From the IMG/VR virus record IMGVR_UViG_3300042884_000572, positions 1 to 63,638 of that record: a stretch of DNA of 63,638 nt, one strand, 5' to 3'. The notes under the pieces are model-generated. The model had not been told where the DNA came from. It did no database searches and saw only the letters and a program-made list of their open reading frames with translations. The stretch is from a virus. Each line of letters opens with the position of its first letter. Positions within the stretch are counted from its first letter, which is position 1. Below, piece after piece: positions 9,252 to 17,797 of this stretch. The position numbers and the translations under genes were made by a program.

Positions 9252-9509
9252 TTATATTTTGTTTATTATGTTTTTTACTCTTAAACTATTAAAAGAAATT
9301 TTAAATGGTATTGTTAGTTCACTATTATTAGGACCTAACTTTTCATCAACAGGTTCAATTTCCGTTAAAATGGTGTCAACCATCATTTTAACCATTTCAT
9401 ACTTAACTAAATGGATTTGAGACTCTCCCGAAGAACTTGTCATTTCCACTTCTTTTTCAACTTTATCCAAATCGATGTAGTAGTTTTCACCAAAAAGACT
9501 AAACAGCAT
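9252..9509 (-). CDS. hypothetical protein
   Basis: 85 residues, not recognised. The N-terminus is MLFSLFGENYYIDLDKVEKE, the middle is polar with a Ser-rich loop (TSSSGES), and the helix HLVKYEMVKMMVDTIL follows. It overlaps the end of the HAD-like gene by 11 bases and sits six bases before a glycosyltransferase, so it is part of a compact operon. No metal-binding or DNA-binding motif is visible. Confidence 0.6.
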   Translation of the reverse strand: MLFSLFGENYYIDLDKVEKEVEMTSSSGESQIHLVKYEMVKMMVDTILTEIEPVDEKLGPNNSELTIPFKISFNSLRVKNIINKI

Positions 9510-10161
9510 TATGTTTTAAATTTTTAATTATTTCTTGAAACTCAGAAAGTGAAGATATTTCGAGTTCTGAAGAAATGTGTTTATTGTATGTGGTATTATA
9601 TTTTACAACAATTTTATCCACAGGTTTATTTAATAATAAGTCAGGGTTCGCTGTAAGTAAAATGTCTATTTGATCCCACATGTTATTTTTGGTGATTTCA
9701 CTAAAAAAAACAACCTTTTCCAAAAGACAACCAAATTTTGATAAAAAGAAAAGTGATGAAGGTTTGGATTTTCCAATTTCATTGGAAACGATAATAAGTT
9801 CGTTTTCTTCTCTTAATTCAAAATATAGATCGTTTAATATGTTAAAAGTTGTCATTTCTGTTGACGGTGCATGACCAAATAACTCCATAGCATATTCTTC
9901 ATACATAAAACTAAAAAGTTCTTCATTATTTTTAAATGAAAAATGTTTTATTAGATCAAGACTGGATACATCAGATAACTTTTGATATTCAAAAGATTCT
10001 TCAGTTGATTCAATCATTTCGGTATTTCCTGACATATCAAGTTCGTATGTCTGACCTAAAAAATCGTCTTCACTTTTTTCAATTAAATGTTTTTCATAAA
10101 GTTGTTCAAATTTTCCAATAGTGTCTCTTAACACACCATTAATATCAAGCCCTATTCTCAT
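9499..10161 (-). CDS. HAD-like protein (deoxyribonucleotidase-like), altered motif I
   Basis: An open frame begins upstream at 10224, but I choose the ATG at 10161. There the protein starts MRIGLDINGVLRDTIGKF, a HAD motif I directly at the N-terminus, and the overlap with phoH shrinks to 17 bases. 220 residues. Later segments ENELIIVSNEIGKSKPSSLF and DILLTANPDLL fit HAD motifs II-IV. Motif I is normally D-x-D; here it is D6-I-N8, so the nucleophile remains but the general acid/base Asp is Asn. It may bind rather than hydrolyse a phosphate substrate, or be slow. Nucleotide metabolism is a plausible role. Confidence 0.65.
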   Translation of the reverse strand: MRIGLDINGVLRDTIGKFEQLYEKHLIEKSEDDFLGQTYELDMSGNTEMIESTEESFEYQKLSDVSSLDLIKHFSFKNNEELFSFMYEEYAMELFGHAPSTEMTTFNILNDLYFELREENELIIVSNEIGKSKPSSLFFLSKFGCLLEKVVFFSEITKNNMWDQIDILLTANPDLLLNKPVDKIVVKYNTTYNKHISSELEISSLSEFQEIIKNLKHNAV

Positions 10162-10876
10162 CGTATTTTTGTAAAATTTTAGAAATAAGTGGGTTTCTAA
10201 CCACGTCTTTATCATTGAACTCAAAAGTCCCTATGTCATTTATAAAGTTAAACCTTGTTATTGCATCGTAAAGACCTGATTGTTTTTTATCCTTATACCT
10301 ATCAGTTTGTTCTAAATCTCCCGATATGAAAAATTTTGAATTGGATCCGATTCTTGTTAAAAGAAGTTTCATCTGATTTGGGGTAGAGTTTTGTGCTTCC
10401 TCAAAAATTAAAATTGAGTTGTCGATGTTCATACCTCTCATATACGCCAAAGCAAATACTTCAATAATTTCGGCATCTTTTAATTTTTCTCTCGCATCTT
10501 TTCCAATGATTTTATTTAAAAGGTAGTAAGACGGAAAAATATATGGGTCTAATTTTTCTTCTAAATTACCAGGAAGTGCTCCTAATTTTTCTTCGGCCTC
10601 AACTGCGGGTCTAACAATAATAATTTTTTCATAACCATTATCGGGTTCCATTAAAAGATCAACCGCCGCTTTCATTGCGATGTAACTTTTACCAACACCT
10701 GCAGGTCCTGAACAAATAGTTATTTGGTTTGACGTTAGAATATTATAATATTCCTTTTGATTTTCTGTTAAAAACTTACTTTTACTCTTTTTTTTAATAA
10801 TAGAATTAATATAATCCTTTCTTGATTGAGGTCTGGTAGTTTGTTCTTCAGATTGTTGTGTTTTTCTTCTTTGCAT
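10145..10876 (-). CDS. phoH: PhoH-like ATPase
   Basis: 243 residues. The Walker A motif CSGPAGVGKSYIA is at about 55-67 and the Walker B motif NSILIFEEAQNS at about 153-164, the PhoH-family form with EEAQN. VRPAVEAEEKLGALPGNLEE, a hallmark segment of PhoH proteins, lies between them, and ISGDLEQTD follows. PhoH homologues are common in T4-like and marine phages; their role is thought to involve RNA or stress responses, but the mechanism in phages is not settled. The N-terminus (first 35 residues) is polar and basic. Four bases separate it from the cytidylyltransferase gene upstream. Confidence 0.9.
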   Translation of the reverse strand: MQRRKTQQSEEQTTRPQSRKDYINSIIKKKSKSKFLTENQKEYYNILTSNQITICSGPAGVGKSYIAMKAAVDLLMEPDNGYEKIIIVRPAVEAEEKLGALPGNLEEKLDPYIFPSYYLLNKIIGKDAREKLKDAEIIEVFALAYMRGMNIDNSILIFEEAQNSTPNQMKLLLTRIGSNSKFFISGDLEQTDRYKDKKQSGLYDAITRFNFINDIGTFEFNDKDVVRNPLISKILQKYDENRA

Positions 10877-10880
10877 ATTT

Positions 10881-11327
10881 TTATTTTACAAATCTTTTAT
10901 TGGATTCCTGTGTATAAATCCTTTCTCTTAAATTAGATGATGAGAAATCGTGATCTCTCTTATTATAAACTAACTTAATACCCCTTTTAAGACAAATGTT
11001 TTTCGCGGTGAAATCACTGTCTTTATATTCCTCTCCAATAATTCTAACATCTAAATCTAAAGATGAAAAAATTGTAATTAATTCTTCTTCCGTGTTATAC
11101 GGAATAATTTTATCAACATGTTTAACCGCATCTAATTGTAGGTATCTTTCTACTAAACTTTGAATTGGTTTATTTTTTTGTGGTCTATCTATAGTCGGAT
11201 CAACTTGTAGTGCACATATTAAGTAATCACAGTATTTTTTACACTCCTCCAACATTATTACATGACCTGCGTGTAATAGGTCAAATGTTGAACATGTAAT
11301 TCCAATGGTTCTATTTTGTTTGTCCAT
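10881..11327 (-). CDS. TagD-like cytidylyltransferase
   Basis: 148 residues, the size of single-domain glycerol-3-phosphate cytidylyltransferases. The N-terminal GITCSTFDLLHAGHVIMLEE contains the HxGH nucleotide-binding motif (H19-A-G-H22). The C-terminal DHDFSSSNLRERI matches the position of the second conserved motif (RTxGISTT in TagD). It would activate a phosphorylated alcohol or sugar with CTP. Lying among glycosyltransferases, it may make a CDP-activated donor for phage glycan decoration. The substrate is not deducible; ADP-heptose-type nucleotidyltransferases share the fold and are an alternative. Confidence 0.75.
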   Translation of the reverse strand: MDKQNRTIGITCSTFDLLHAGHVIMLEECKKYCDYLICALQVDPTIDRPQKNKPIQSLVERYLQLDAVKHVDKIIPYNTEEELITIFSSLDLDVRIIGEEYKDSDFTAKNICLKRGIKLVYNKRDHDFSSSNLRERIYTQESNKRFVK

Positions 11328-11333
11328 TTAATT

Positions 11334-12848
11334 TTATATTATGTTAAGATATTTTTTTATTTTATCAATATTTGAGTCAACGCACTTTATAAGGTTGTTA
11401 TGATAATCTAAAGACAATTTTTTCAAGTTTTCAGGATCTTCGTTTCTTGTTTGAGATTCGTAATGATAAGCAACACAGTCACTATTATTGTAATTTTTTA
11501 AACCTTTAGACAAGCACATTATATTCAATTCAACATCTTCAAAACAAGAAATATAGTTTTCATTAAAACAACCTAATGATTCAAAAAGATTTTTTCTAAT
11601 CATTAATAAACCGCCAGTATTTCCAAATATTTCTTTAACCCCGCTATAATAATTGTAATAATTTGTTAGATTTAAATGACTAACCCCTATAATGTCACCT
11701 CTTTTTGTATTTTTTGAAATAAAAACCCCATTATGTTGTATTGTGTTATCTTCAAAATGTAATCTTGCACCAACAGTTCCTGCGTTTTTATTTTTTTCAA
11801 AAACACTCAACATGCCTGTAATAACGTCATTTAAAATTTTTATGTCATTATTTGAAAATAAGATAAATTCATAATCATCCCCAACATGATTTTTAACCAC
11901 ATCATTATTAATTTTTGCAAAGTTATAATAATCATATTCAATTAATTTAATATTATTTGTGGATAATATTTTATCTTTAATACGGTCAATTTCATCTTTG
12001 GTAGATCCGGTGTCTGCGATAAAAATTGTAAATTTTTTTGTATCACAATGGTCCTCGAATGATTTAATACATTCTAACAACATATCAACTTTACCTTTTG
12101 TTGGTATTATAATTGCAACTTTTTTAAATTTTTTAAATTCTTTTGTTTTAATTTTGGGGGCATAAACTGAATTTGGTTTTAAATCCAAGGGTAATTTAGA
12201 TCCCCACTTTTGAACAAACTTATCTTTGCTTTCCCAAAATTCGTCATTTGGTTTACCAATAGATTCATGAGTTATTTCAAAAGAAGAGGTAATCCCTAAT
12301 TTAACACCATCTAAATAATTTGGCACACAAAATCCATGATCGTAAAAGTGGAACTTACCAATTGTTTCATCAAAATAATGTTTGATTTTTGTTTTATCAA
12401 AAGAGATAAATAATCCATCAATTGTTACAACAGGAATTAAATAGGGTAATTTAACTGAATATCTATTAATCCATTTTTTTTGACCTTCAGGGTGGTGATA
12501 AACTTGACCAACCATTGTTTGATGCAACTTTTCCCAATACACACCTGAAGAAGGAAAGTAACAAGAACCTGCCTTCCCAATTACACCAAACTCGGGATTA
12601 TTAGAAAAATCTTCTAAAAGTTTTTTACCCCAATTTTTTTCTAATTTTATATCGTTATGACAACAAACAACAATGTCGTAAATTGATTCTGTAATACCAC
12701 TATTATACACTTGTGCCAGTGAATATTGATTGTGGTTAATAAATTCTAATATTTGAACGTCTTTAATGCCGACTGTGTTTAATATGTGGTTTTTAAACTT
12801 GTCATTATAATTTTTATCCTTATGTGTTGAGTATATTATTGTTATCAT
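11334..12848 (-). CDS. two-domain GT2 glycosyltransferase
   Basis: 504 residues with two GT-A-like halves. The first (1-235) begins MITIIYSTHKDKNYNDKFKN and has VVCCHNDIKLEKNWGKKL, with a His-Asn-Asp acidic site. The second (about 240-500) begins VAIIIPTKGKVDMLLECI, a classical GT2 start, with ILFSNNDIKIL as metal-site region and YISCFEDVELNIMCLSKG, the ED signature of rhamnosyl-type GT2 enzymes. Such tandem transferases often build a disaccharide unit. It is six bases from the cytidylyltransferase gene and two bases from the next transferase gene upstream. Confidence 0.75.
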   Translation of the reverse strand: MITIIYSTHKDKNYNDKFKNHILNTVGIKDVQILEFINHNQYSLAQVYNSGITESIYDIVVCCHNDIKLEKNWGKKLLEDFSNNPEFGVIGKAGSCYFPSSGVYWEKLHQTMVGQVYHHPEGQKKWINRYSVKLPYLIPVVTIDGLFISFDKTKIKHYFDETIGKFHFYDHGFCVPNYLDGVKLGITSSFEITHESIGKPNDEFWESKDKFVQKWGSKLPLDLKPNSVYAPKIKTKEFKKFKKVAIIIPTKGKVDMLLECIKSFEDHCDTKKFTIFIADTGSTKDEIDRIKDKILSTNNIKLIEYDYYNFAKINNDVVKNHVGDDYEFILFSNNDIKILNDVITGMLSVFEKNKNAGTVGARLHFEDNTIQHNGVFISKNTKRGDIIGVSHLNLTNYYNYYSGVKEIFGNTGGLLMIRKNLFESLGCFNENYISCFEDVELNIMCLSKGLKNYNNSDCVAYHYESQTRNEDPENLKKLSLDYHNNLIKCVDSNIDKIKKYLNII

Positions 12849-12850
12849 AT

Positions 12851-13552
12851 TTAATTAGATTTTACACATTGGTCGTTATGTCGATAAAAATCATCCATAG
12901 TAATAATTCTTGCAACTCTATTTACATCACCTCTTTTTGTCTTTGATTCGAATTCACTTAAACTTCTTGACCATATATGTTTTATCCATATTGTTTCACT
13001 AGTATGATGACCAATTGGTGATATAACATTTCGACCCAACTCGTCAATATATCTTCCATTTATGTGTGGAAAATGGGGATCAGGAAAATGATTTATTGTT
13101 TTCGGGTCTATAAAACTTTTAATGTGATCATTATTATAATAGTAAATGTATTCATCTATTGATTTTCTTTCTAAAAAATATGGTTCTGGATTACCATACA
13201 TCCTCCAATATATCCCAAACCCACTAAAATCACCAAATTTATTGGTCATATCATTTAAATCCTCTTTTATATTCATAGTGTTTGACATATAAAACTCGTC
13301 AGTGTCAAAAAACCCTATATAATCAAACTCTTCATTTTTTTTACAACAATCTAAGTAAGCCTGATTTTGAGACCCAAATTTTTCATTATTCCACAAAATA
13401 ACATCAACATCTTCAGATTCTATATTAATTGGGATTGAGCTGTTATTGTCATATATAAAAAATTTATCAACTCCTAATTTTCTATAATATGATAACCATT
13501 CGTCAACATACTCATTTTCATCTTTTATTATTAAACAAATTCCTATTTTCAT
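12851..13552 (-). CDS. GT92/DUF23-like glycosyltransferase
   Basis: I place the start at the ATG at 13552 rather than the in-frame TTG at 13570. That gives MKIGICLIIKDENEYVDEWL and a four-base ATGA overlap with the methyltransferase gene upstream. 233 residues. The first strand and helix KDENEYVDEWLSYYRKLGVD with FIYDNNSS, then YIGFFDTDEFYM (the D-x-D site), match GT92 / Gly_transf_2_4 proteins. The C-terminal part has HIWSRSLSEFESKTKRGD, also typical of that group. It likely transfers a hexose; the acceptor is unknown. Confidence 0.75.
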   Translation of the reverse strand: MKIGICLIIKDENEYVDEWLSYYRKLGVDKFFIYDNNSSIPINIESEDVDVILWNNEKFGSQNQAYLDCCKKNEEFDYIGFFDTDEFYMSNTMNIKEDLNDMTNKFGDFSGFGIYWRMYGNPEPYFLERKSIDEYIYYYNNDHIKSFIDPKTINHFPDPHFPHINGRYIDELGRNVISPIGHHTSETIWIKHIWSRSLSEFESKTKRGDVNRVARIITMDDFYRHNDQCVKSN

Positions 13553-14118
13553 TTTTTTATTATTAACCAAGAACCATCATCGTATTTTTTATCTGGAAAC
13601 CCTAACATTTCTTCTATAGCAATTTTTACACCTTTTATGTGTGGATGTTGATTACAAAAATTAATATCCTCGTAATAATCATGACCAGACATTATTTTTG
13701 TTACAAAAGGAAGCCAATGAATAATATCGTTTTTTACACATTCATATTTATGACATGCATCAATATATACCATATCACATTCAAAACCCACACTGGTGGA
13801 TAAACCTTTTATTTTAGTTATATTATTAACCAAATTCATTCGTAAATCAAATTGATTTTCAACCAAATTATAATCATCACCACTACAGCTATCTGCGTTG
13901 TCAAATCCTCCTTCCCAACTATCAACACAATATATTTTTCCATTAGGAAATTCTTCAGCAAAAATTAAACTACTCTCACCCATGTAAGAACCCAACTCAA
14001 CAATAGTTGGGGAATCTCCTATTATTTCTCTAACGTCATTACATAATTTACGTAGTCCATTTTCGTATATACTACCTTTAAATCTCATTACTTCGACTAA
14101 ATTATTTTTTTCTGTCAT
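13549..14118 (-). CDS. SAM-dependent methyltransferase (Methyltransf_24-like)
   Basis: 189 residues. The SAM-binding motif I is TIVELGSYMGESSLIFAEEF (about 35-54), followed by KIYCVDSWEGG (motif II acidic residue), then FECDMVYIDACHKYECVKND, and finally GHDYY. This order is that of Methyltransf_24-type class I enzymes, often found in glycan clusters where they methylate sugars. It is translationally coupled to the GT92-like gene by an ATGA overlap. The substrate is inferred from context only. Confidence 0.75.
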   Translation of the reverse strand: MTEKNNLVEVMRFKGSIYENGLRKLCNDVREIIGDSPTIVELGSYMGESSLIFAEEFPNGKIYCVDSWEGGFDNADSCSGDDYNLVENQFDLRMNLVNNITKIKGLSTSVGFECDMVYIDACHKYECVKNDIIHWLPFVTKIMSGHDYYEDINFCNQHPHIKGVKIAIEEMLGFPDKKYDDGSWLIIKK

Positions 14119-14147
14119 ACTTTTATTATTAATCTTATTTTATTTTT

Positions 14148-14750
14148 TTATATCCCTGTCGACCCAAACCCGTTATCGTTTCTATCTTTATTTCCCAAAT
14201 CATTTTTTTCTATTAATTTGACCCACTTTCCTGAAACTACAGGACAAAGAACTGCTTGTGCGATTTTTTGACCTTTTTCTATTTTTACTTTTTCTCTTGT
14301 GGTGTTAAATAAAATAATTTGTATTTCACCTAAATAACCTTGATCTACCGTACCAGGTGAGTTTAACACCATAAGACCTTGTTTTAACGCCAAACCACTT
14401 TTTGATCTTACTTGAATTTCATAACCTTCTGGAATATCAAAATGTAATCCTGTTGATACTAATTGTCTATCAAGGGAATGTATCCATACGTCTTCAGTTG
14501 AATATAAATCAAACCCTGAATCACTAATATATGCGTATTTTGGGTCTATTGCATTTTCTTTTGTTTTCTTATATGAAAGATCAATAGTTGGTATATATTC
14601 TTGAATCTCTTTTTCTAATTCAGGTATATCTAACCCTAATGTTTCCATAATGGCATTATAATCAACATCATTATTTTCATCATCTAATGAATCCAAAAAT
14701 TTTAACATGTCTTGTATTTCTTCTTCAGAAACATTATTAAAATTACTCAT
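14148..14750 (-). CDS. dut: dUTPase with acidic N-terminal extension
   Basis: 200 residues; trimeric dUTPases are usually near 140-150. All five motifs are present: DSGFDLYS (77-84), RSKSGLA (115-121), GTVDQGYLGEI (133-143, catalytic Asp 136), GQKIAQ (160-165) and RNDNGFGSTG (190-199, usually RGxxGFGSTG). It hydrolyses dUTP to dUMP and pyrophosphate, keeping uracil out of phage DNA and feeding dTMP synthesis. The extra first 55 residues are acidic and helical and may mediate protein binding. The start overlaps the stop of the exonuclease gene by one base. Confidence 0.93.
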   Translation of the reverse strand: MSNFNNVSEEEIQDMLKFLDSLDDENNDVDYNAIMETLGLDIPELEKEIQEYIPTIDLSYKKTKENAIDPKYAYISDSGFDLYSTEDVWIHSLDRQLVSTGLHFDIPEGYEIQVRSKSGLALKQGLMVLNSPGTVDQGYLGEIQIILFNTTREKVKIEKGQKIAQAVLCPVVSGKWVKLIEKNDLGNKDRNDNGFGSTGI

Positions 14751-15475
14751 TACTTTAAACTTTTTAATTTCATTATTGCATCAATCAAAACCTCAACATC
14801 TCTTTCACAATAGTCAGATATTTCTTTTAATCTGTTGTGACTCCAATACGCTTCGTGAACCATTCCACCATTTACTTCACCATCTTTTGGTGTTGGAATA
14901 TCCAAACATGCACACATCAAATCTAAAGAACCAATTGCAGTATATGCACCGTATTGCCAAATTTCTTTTGTGTCAATTGCTTTAACTTCCCAAGGTTTTG
15001 TATCGTATGACGGTAAAAGTTTAGATGGCATAATACCATTAATAATCATTCTTTTTGCCAACATCGGGATGTCAAAGTTTTTTAGATTATGACCACACAG
15101 ATAAAAATCTAATTTGTGACATCTGTTTAAAAGATCTCTAACCTCTGTTAGTAATTTGGTTTCATCATCACCCGAGAATGTTTGCATTTTTGTTTGTCCG
15201 TTGTCTAAAACAAATGCCATGGATACACAAACAATCTTGGCAAACTCAGGAACAAGTGCTGCTCTTTTTCTAAACACTATGTCCATATGTTCTTCAGTTG
15301 TTCTATCTTCACCCCACTCTTTATCTTCGGGAAATCTTTTTAAAAACCAATCAAAATATTTGTCAAATTGTTCGGCAACTCTTGGGTTAGTTTTAATACA
15401 TGATTGATAGTCAGCACATCCCCCAACAGTTTCAATGTCTAAAAATAAAATTTTTGTAAGTGGTATATTAATCAT
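14750..15475 (-). CDS. DEDDy 3'-5' exonuclease (PolB-associated exonuclease family)
   Basis: 241 residues. Exo I is FLDIETVGG (Asp13, Glu15), exo II is GHNLKNFDIP (Asp135) and exo III is DYCERD (Tyr222, Asp226), so all four acidic residues and the Tyr of the DEDDy class are kept. The arrangement resembles the stand-alone DNA_pol_B_exo2 group. It would trim 3' ends during replication or repair. The polymerase at 51555-54374 has its own exonuclease domain, so this is a second, separate proofreading-type nuclease. Directly followed by dut. Confidence 0.8.
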   Translation of the reverse strand: MINIPLTKILFLDIETVGGCADYQSCIKTNPRVAEQFDKYFDWFLKRFPEDKEWGEDRTTEEHMDIVFRKRAALVPEFAKIVCVSMAFVLDNGQTKMQTFSGDDETKLLTEVRDLLNRCHKLDFYLCGHNLKNFDIPMLAKRMIINGIMPSKLLPSYDTKPWEVKAIDTKEIWQYGAYTAIGSLDLMCACLDIPTPKDGEVNGGMVHEAYWSHNRLKEISDYCERDVEVLIDAIMKLKSLK

Positions 15476-15478
15476 TTT

Positions 15479-16690
15479 TTATTTAATTAAAGATTTGTAA
15501 AATTCTGCTCTTGTTTTTGTAACGACATTAAGATCATATCTGTCTTTTACCGTTTCATAAAGTCTTTCACCAAGATCGGTAATCATATTTGGATTGTCAA
15601 CTAACTTTTTAACGTGTTTTGCCCAATCACTATGATTTTTAACCTCATCAACAAGAAGAGCGTTTCCATCTGTAAATTGACCATTTTTAACAGCACTTTT
15701 CAAATCTATGGTGTAAGGACCTACGTTTGATGCAATAAGTGCCTTCTTATAAAATCCTGCCTCAATTACTTTTAATTGAGATTTCATTCTATTAAAAATG
15801 TGGTTTTTAATTGGTGCTAATGAAATGTCAAATTTAGAATAATTTCTTGCGTAACTATCGACAGGTCTTGTCCATACACGAACATAATTTTCATTTTCAA
15901 TTGCGGGGTATTCACCTTCCTCAAATTTGTCTAAAAACAACTTATATTCAGGTGTGATAATTTTATAATTGTTTGTAAAAATTTCCTCATATCTAACCCA
16001 AACCGTTTCTTGTGGTTTAATTGGTCTTTGTGTTTGTTGTCCTGTTTCTTTATTAATTTCAGTAACAGTTCCACGAGTATCAAACCCACAAACGTAGTAT
16101 TGTAATTTATCTTGAATTGGTGATAATTTAGAAACCATACCATCTAACAATTTCAAATCATATAAATGTGATGATCCTCCTAACCACCCAACTCTAATTT
16201 TATCAGAAGGTAATGTTGGTTCATTGAACTGTGGTTCATTAGGGTCAATTGCGTTTGGTAATACCAAAACATTTTTATTGAACTTTCTAATCTCGTTGGC
16301 GAACAATTCGGTTGTTGTTGTTACATAATCCGCAGCCTTAAGGTTCTCAACAATTTTTGTGTGAATTTTATTTTCAATAATCAACTGATGAATAGGGTGT
16401 TCTTTTGTTGGTAACCAATAATCGTCAATATCGGCAATTACAATAATACCCAAACTTTGAAGACTTTTGATTAACATCGGACAATTTTCAATTGGTCCTA
16501 CGCTTCTATGAAAATGAACAATTTGATATTTTTTCCAAAAGTTTAAATCATTAATTCTTGGTTGATATTCAATATCAACATGAAAATCATTTGGATATAA
16601 ATTTTGGAGCTTGATGTGTGGATCCACACTTCTGAATCTACCTACGCCTGACGTATCGCTAGGTAAAACTAAAACATTAATTTTTGACAT
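15479..16690 (-). CDS. GT4-like glycosyltransferase
   Basis: 403 residues with two Rossmann halves. The N-domain starts INVLVLPSDTSGVGRFRSVD and includes VIADIDDYWLPTKEHPIHQL, a phage- and bacteria-type GT4 variant. The C-domain starts IRVGWLGGSSHLYDLKLLDG and has KVIEAGFYKKALIASNVGP, the E-x-G nucleotide-sugar site. VDEVKNHSDWAKHVKKLVDN and the final helix are typical. It lies three bases upstream of the exonuclease gene and downstream of a clear terminator, so it may start a new transcript. Confidence 0.78.
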   Translation of the reverse strand: MSKINVLVLPSDTSGVGRFRSVDPHIKLQNLYPNDFHVDIEYQPRINDLNFWKKYQIVHFHRSVGPIENCPMLIKSLQSLGIIVIADIDDYWLPTKEHPIHQLIIENKIHTKIVENLKAADYVTTTTELFANEIRKFNKNVLVLPNAIDPNEPQFNEPTLPSDKIRVGWLGGSSHLYDLKLLDGMVSKLSPIQDKLQYYVCGFDTRGTVTEINKETGQQTQRPIKPQETVWVRYEEIFTNNYKIITPEYKLFLDKFEEGEYPAIENENYVRVWTRPVDSYARNYSKFDISLAPIKNHIFNRMKSQLKVIEAGFYKKALIASNVGPYTIDLKSAVKNGQFTDGNALLVDEVKNHSDWAKHVKKLVDNPNMITDLGERLYETVKDRYDLNVVTKTRAEFYKSLIK

Positions 16691-16736
16691 GTATTTTTAT
16701 TTTAGATAAAATATAATCAAAAATATAACTATAATC

Positions 16737-16768
16737 AATAAAAAAACCCACCTTAATAGATGGGTTTT
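16737..16768 (-). terminator. rho-independent terminator after 16789-17403
   Basis: Perfect inverted repeat AAAACCCA (16743-16750) / TGGGTTTT (16761-16768) with a 10-base loop. On the minus strand the stem runs straight into a T tract. It closes the small-protein operon that ends at 16789. Confidence 0.8.
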
Positions 16769-16788
16769 AAAAATTCATAAACTAAAAA

Positions 16789-17403
16789 TTATTTGGCGAT
16801 TTTTTTAATCTTAACAACTTTACCCTCAAATAAATGTTGTCCTACTCTAAATTTGAACATTTCGTTACTTTTTGATTCTGACTCAACTAACAATCCATTT
16901 TCGTGTAAAACTTCTTCCATAGTTTCTCTAACTATACTTCTTATATCATCAGCACTTAAAGAACTTTGTGTTTGTTGTGCTGGTATTTGTTGTCTTTTAT
17001 TTTCACTAATTGGTTGTTGATTAGATTTTTTGTTCATCAATCTTGACGCCTTCTCAACTAATTCATCACTTAATACCGCTCCTGAAGCCATACCCATAGT
17101 TGGTTGTTGAATTGGGTGCTCCATCATTAATCTTTTAATTTCGTCAGGAAGTTTTGAATTAGCGATTCTATCTCCAATTGGCGCGTTTGAGTTAGATTGA
17201 GTAACAGGTCTTTGGGTTTCTTGCAAAAATTCTTGTGGAATATTATATTGTGCCGGAATTGCTTCGTAACTTTCTACCATAGGTGAAGAATAACCATCGT
17301 TAGATGATACGTTTCTTGCGTTACCTCGACCAATGTCGTTATGTTTTTCCATGATCTTTTTTGAGACCATCAACTTTTGCATTAAATCTTGTTCTGAATT
17401 CAT
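16789..17403 (-). CDS. hypothetical Gln-rich protein
   Basis: 204 residues, not recognised. The N-terminal 150 residues are polar, rich in Gln, Ser and Pro and probably disordered. A helix DDIRSIVRETMEEVLHENGL lies at about 150-170, and a basic beta tail (FKFRVGQHLFEGKVVKIKK) closes it. The helix with IVRE resembles the N-terminal IIRKVIRE of the 188-631 protein. Low complexity plus a C-terminal helix fits a scaffold or assembly factor, but nothing proves this. It is the last gene before a terminator. Confidence 0.6.
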   Translation of the reverse strand: MNSEQDLMQKLMVSKKIMEKHNDIGRGNARNVSSNDGYSSPMVESYEAIPAQYNIPQEFLQETQRPVTQSNSNAPIGDRIANSKLPDEIKRLMMEHPIQQPTMGMASGAVLSDELVEKASRLMNKKSNQQPISENKRQQIPAQQTQSSLSADDIRSIVRETMEEVLHENGLLVESESKSNEMFKFRVGQHLFEGKVVKIKKIAK

Positions 17404-17416
17404 ATATGTTTAATTT

Positions 17417-17797
17417 TTAAAAAACTGCATTTATAAACATCCTTTCCATACTTTTATCACCATTAGGATTGTAGTTAGGTCTTGGTGTGTCAAATGTTTC
17501 TTGAGTTGGTCTTATAAAGTTAATTTTGTCAACTCTAAAAAATCTCCAACTTGGCAATGGTTTTTTTCCTAAATAAGCCCTGTGTGAAGCTCCTTCTCTA
17601 TCCCACGCCCTTAAAACAGCATTACCTTTTTTACTTAAACCAAAGGCGACGGGTTCAATAACTCTTAATCCTCTACCACCTGGTTCGTCACCTTCGTAAT
17701 AAATAACACAAACCCTTCTATCTCTAATAGCATTATAAATTTGGTCTCTAGATGCTACTTCCAATATAAGTTGATTAAATGTGTTGTAAAGTTTCAT
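17417..17797 (-). CDS. stand-alone WYL-like domain protein
   Basis: 126 residues. The central part (about 17-96) has the WYL layout: a helix, then VCVIYYEGDEPGGRGLRVIE, then PVAFGLSKKGNAVLRAWD, then WRFFRVDKINF. This equals the strand pattern of WYL domains ending in R-x-F-R-x-D-R-I. WYL domains usually sit in regulators with a winged helix and sense ligands or nucleic acid. Here there is no DNA-binding domain, so it may be a ligand or nucleic-acid sensor or a co-opted structural protein. Starts on the last base of the upstream stop. Confidence 0.6.
   Translation of the reverse strand: MKLYNTFNQLILEVASRDQIYNAIRDRRVCVIYYEGDEPGGRGLRVIEPVAFGLSKKGNAVLRAWDREGASHRAYLGKKPLPSWRFFRVDKINFIRPTQETFDTPRPNYNPNGDKSMERMFINAVF

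Noticed and set aside
9499-10224. Earlier start at 10224 for the HAD-like gene
   Set aside because: It would overlap phoH by 80 bases and place 21 unrelated residues before a motif that sits at the N-terminus of HAD proteins.
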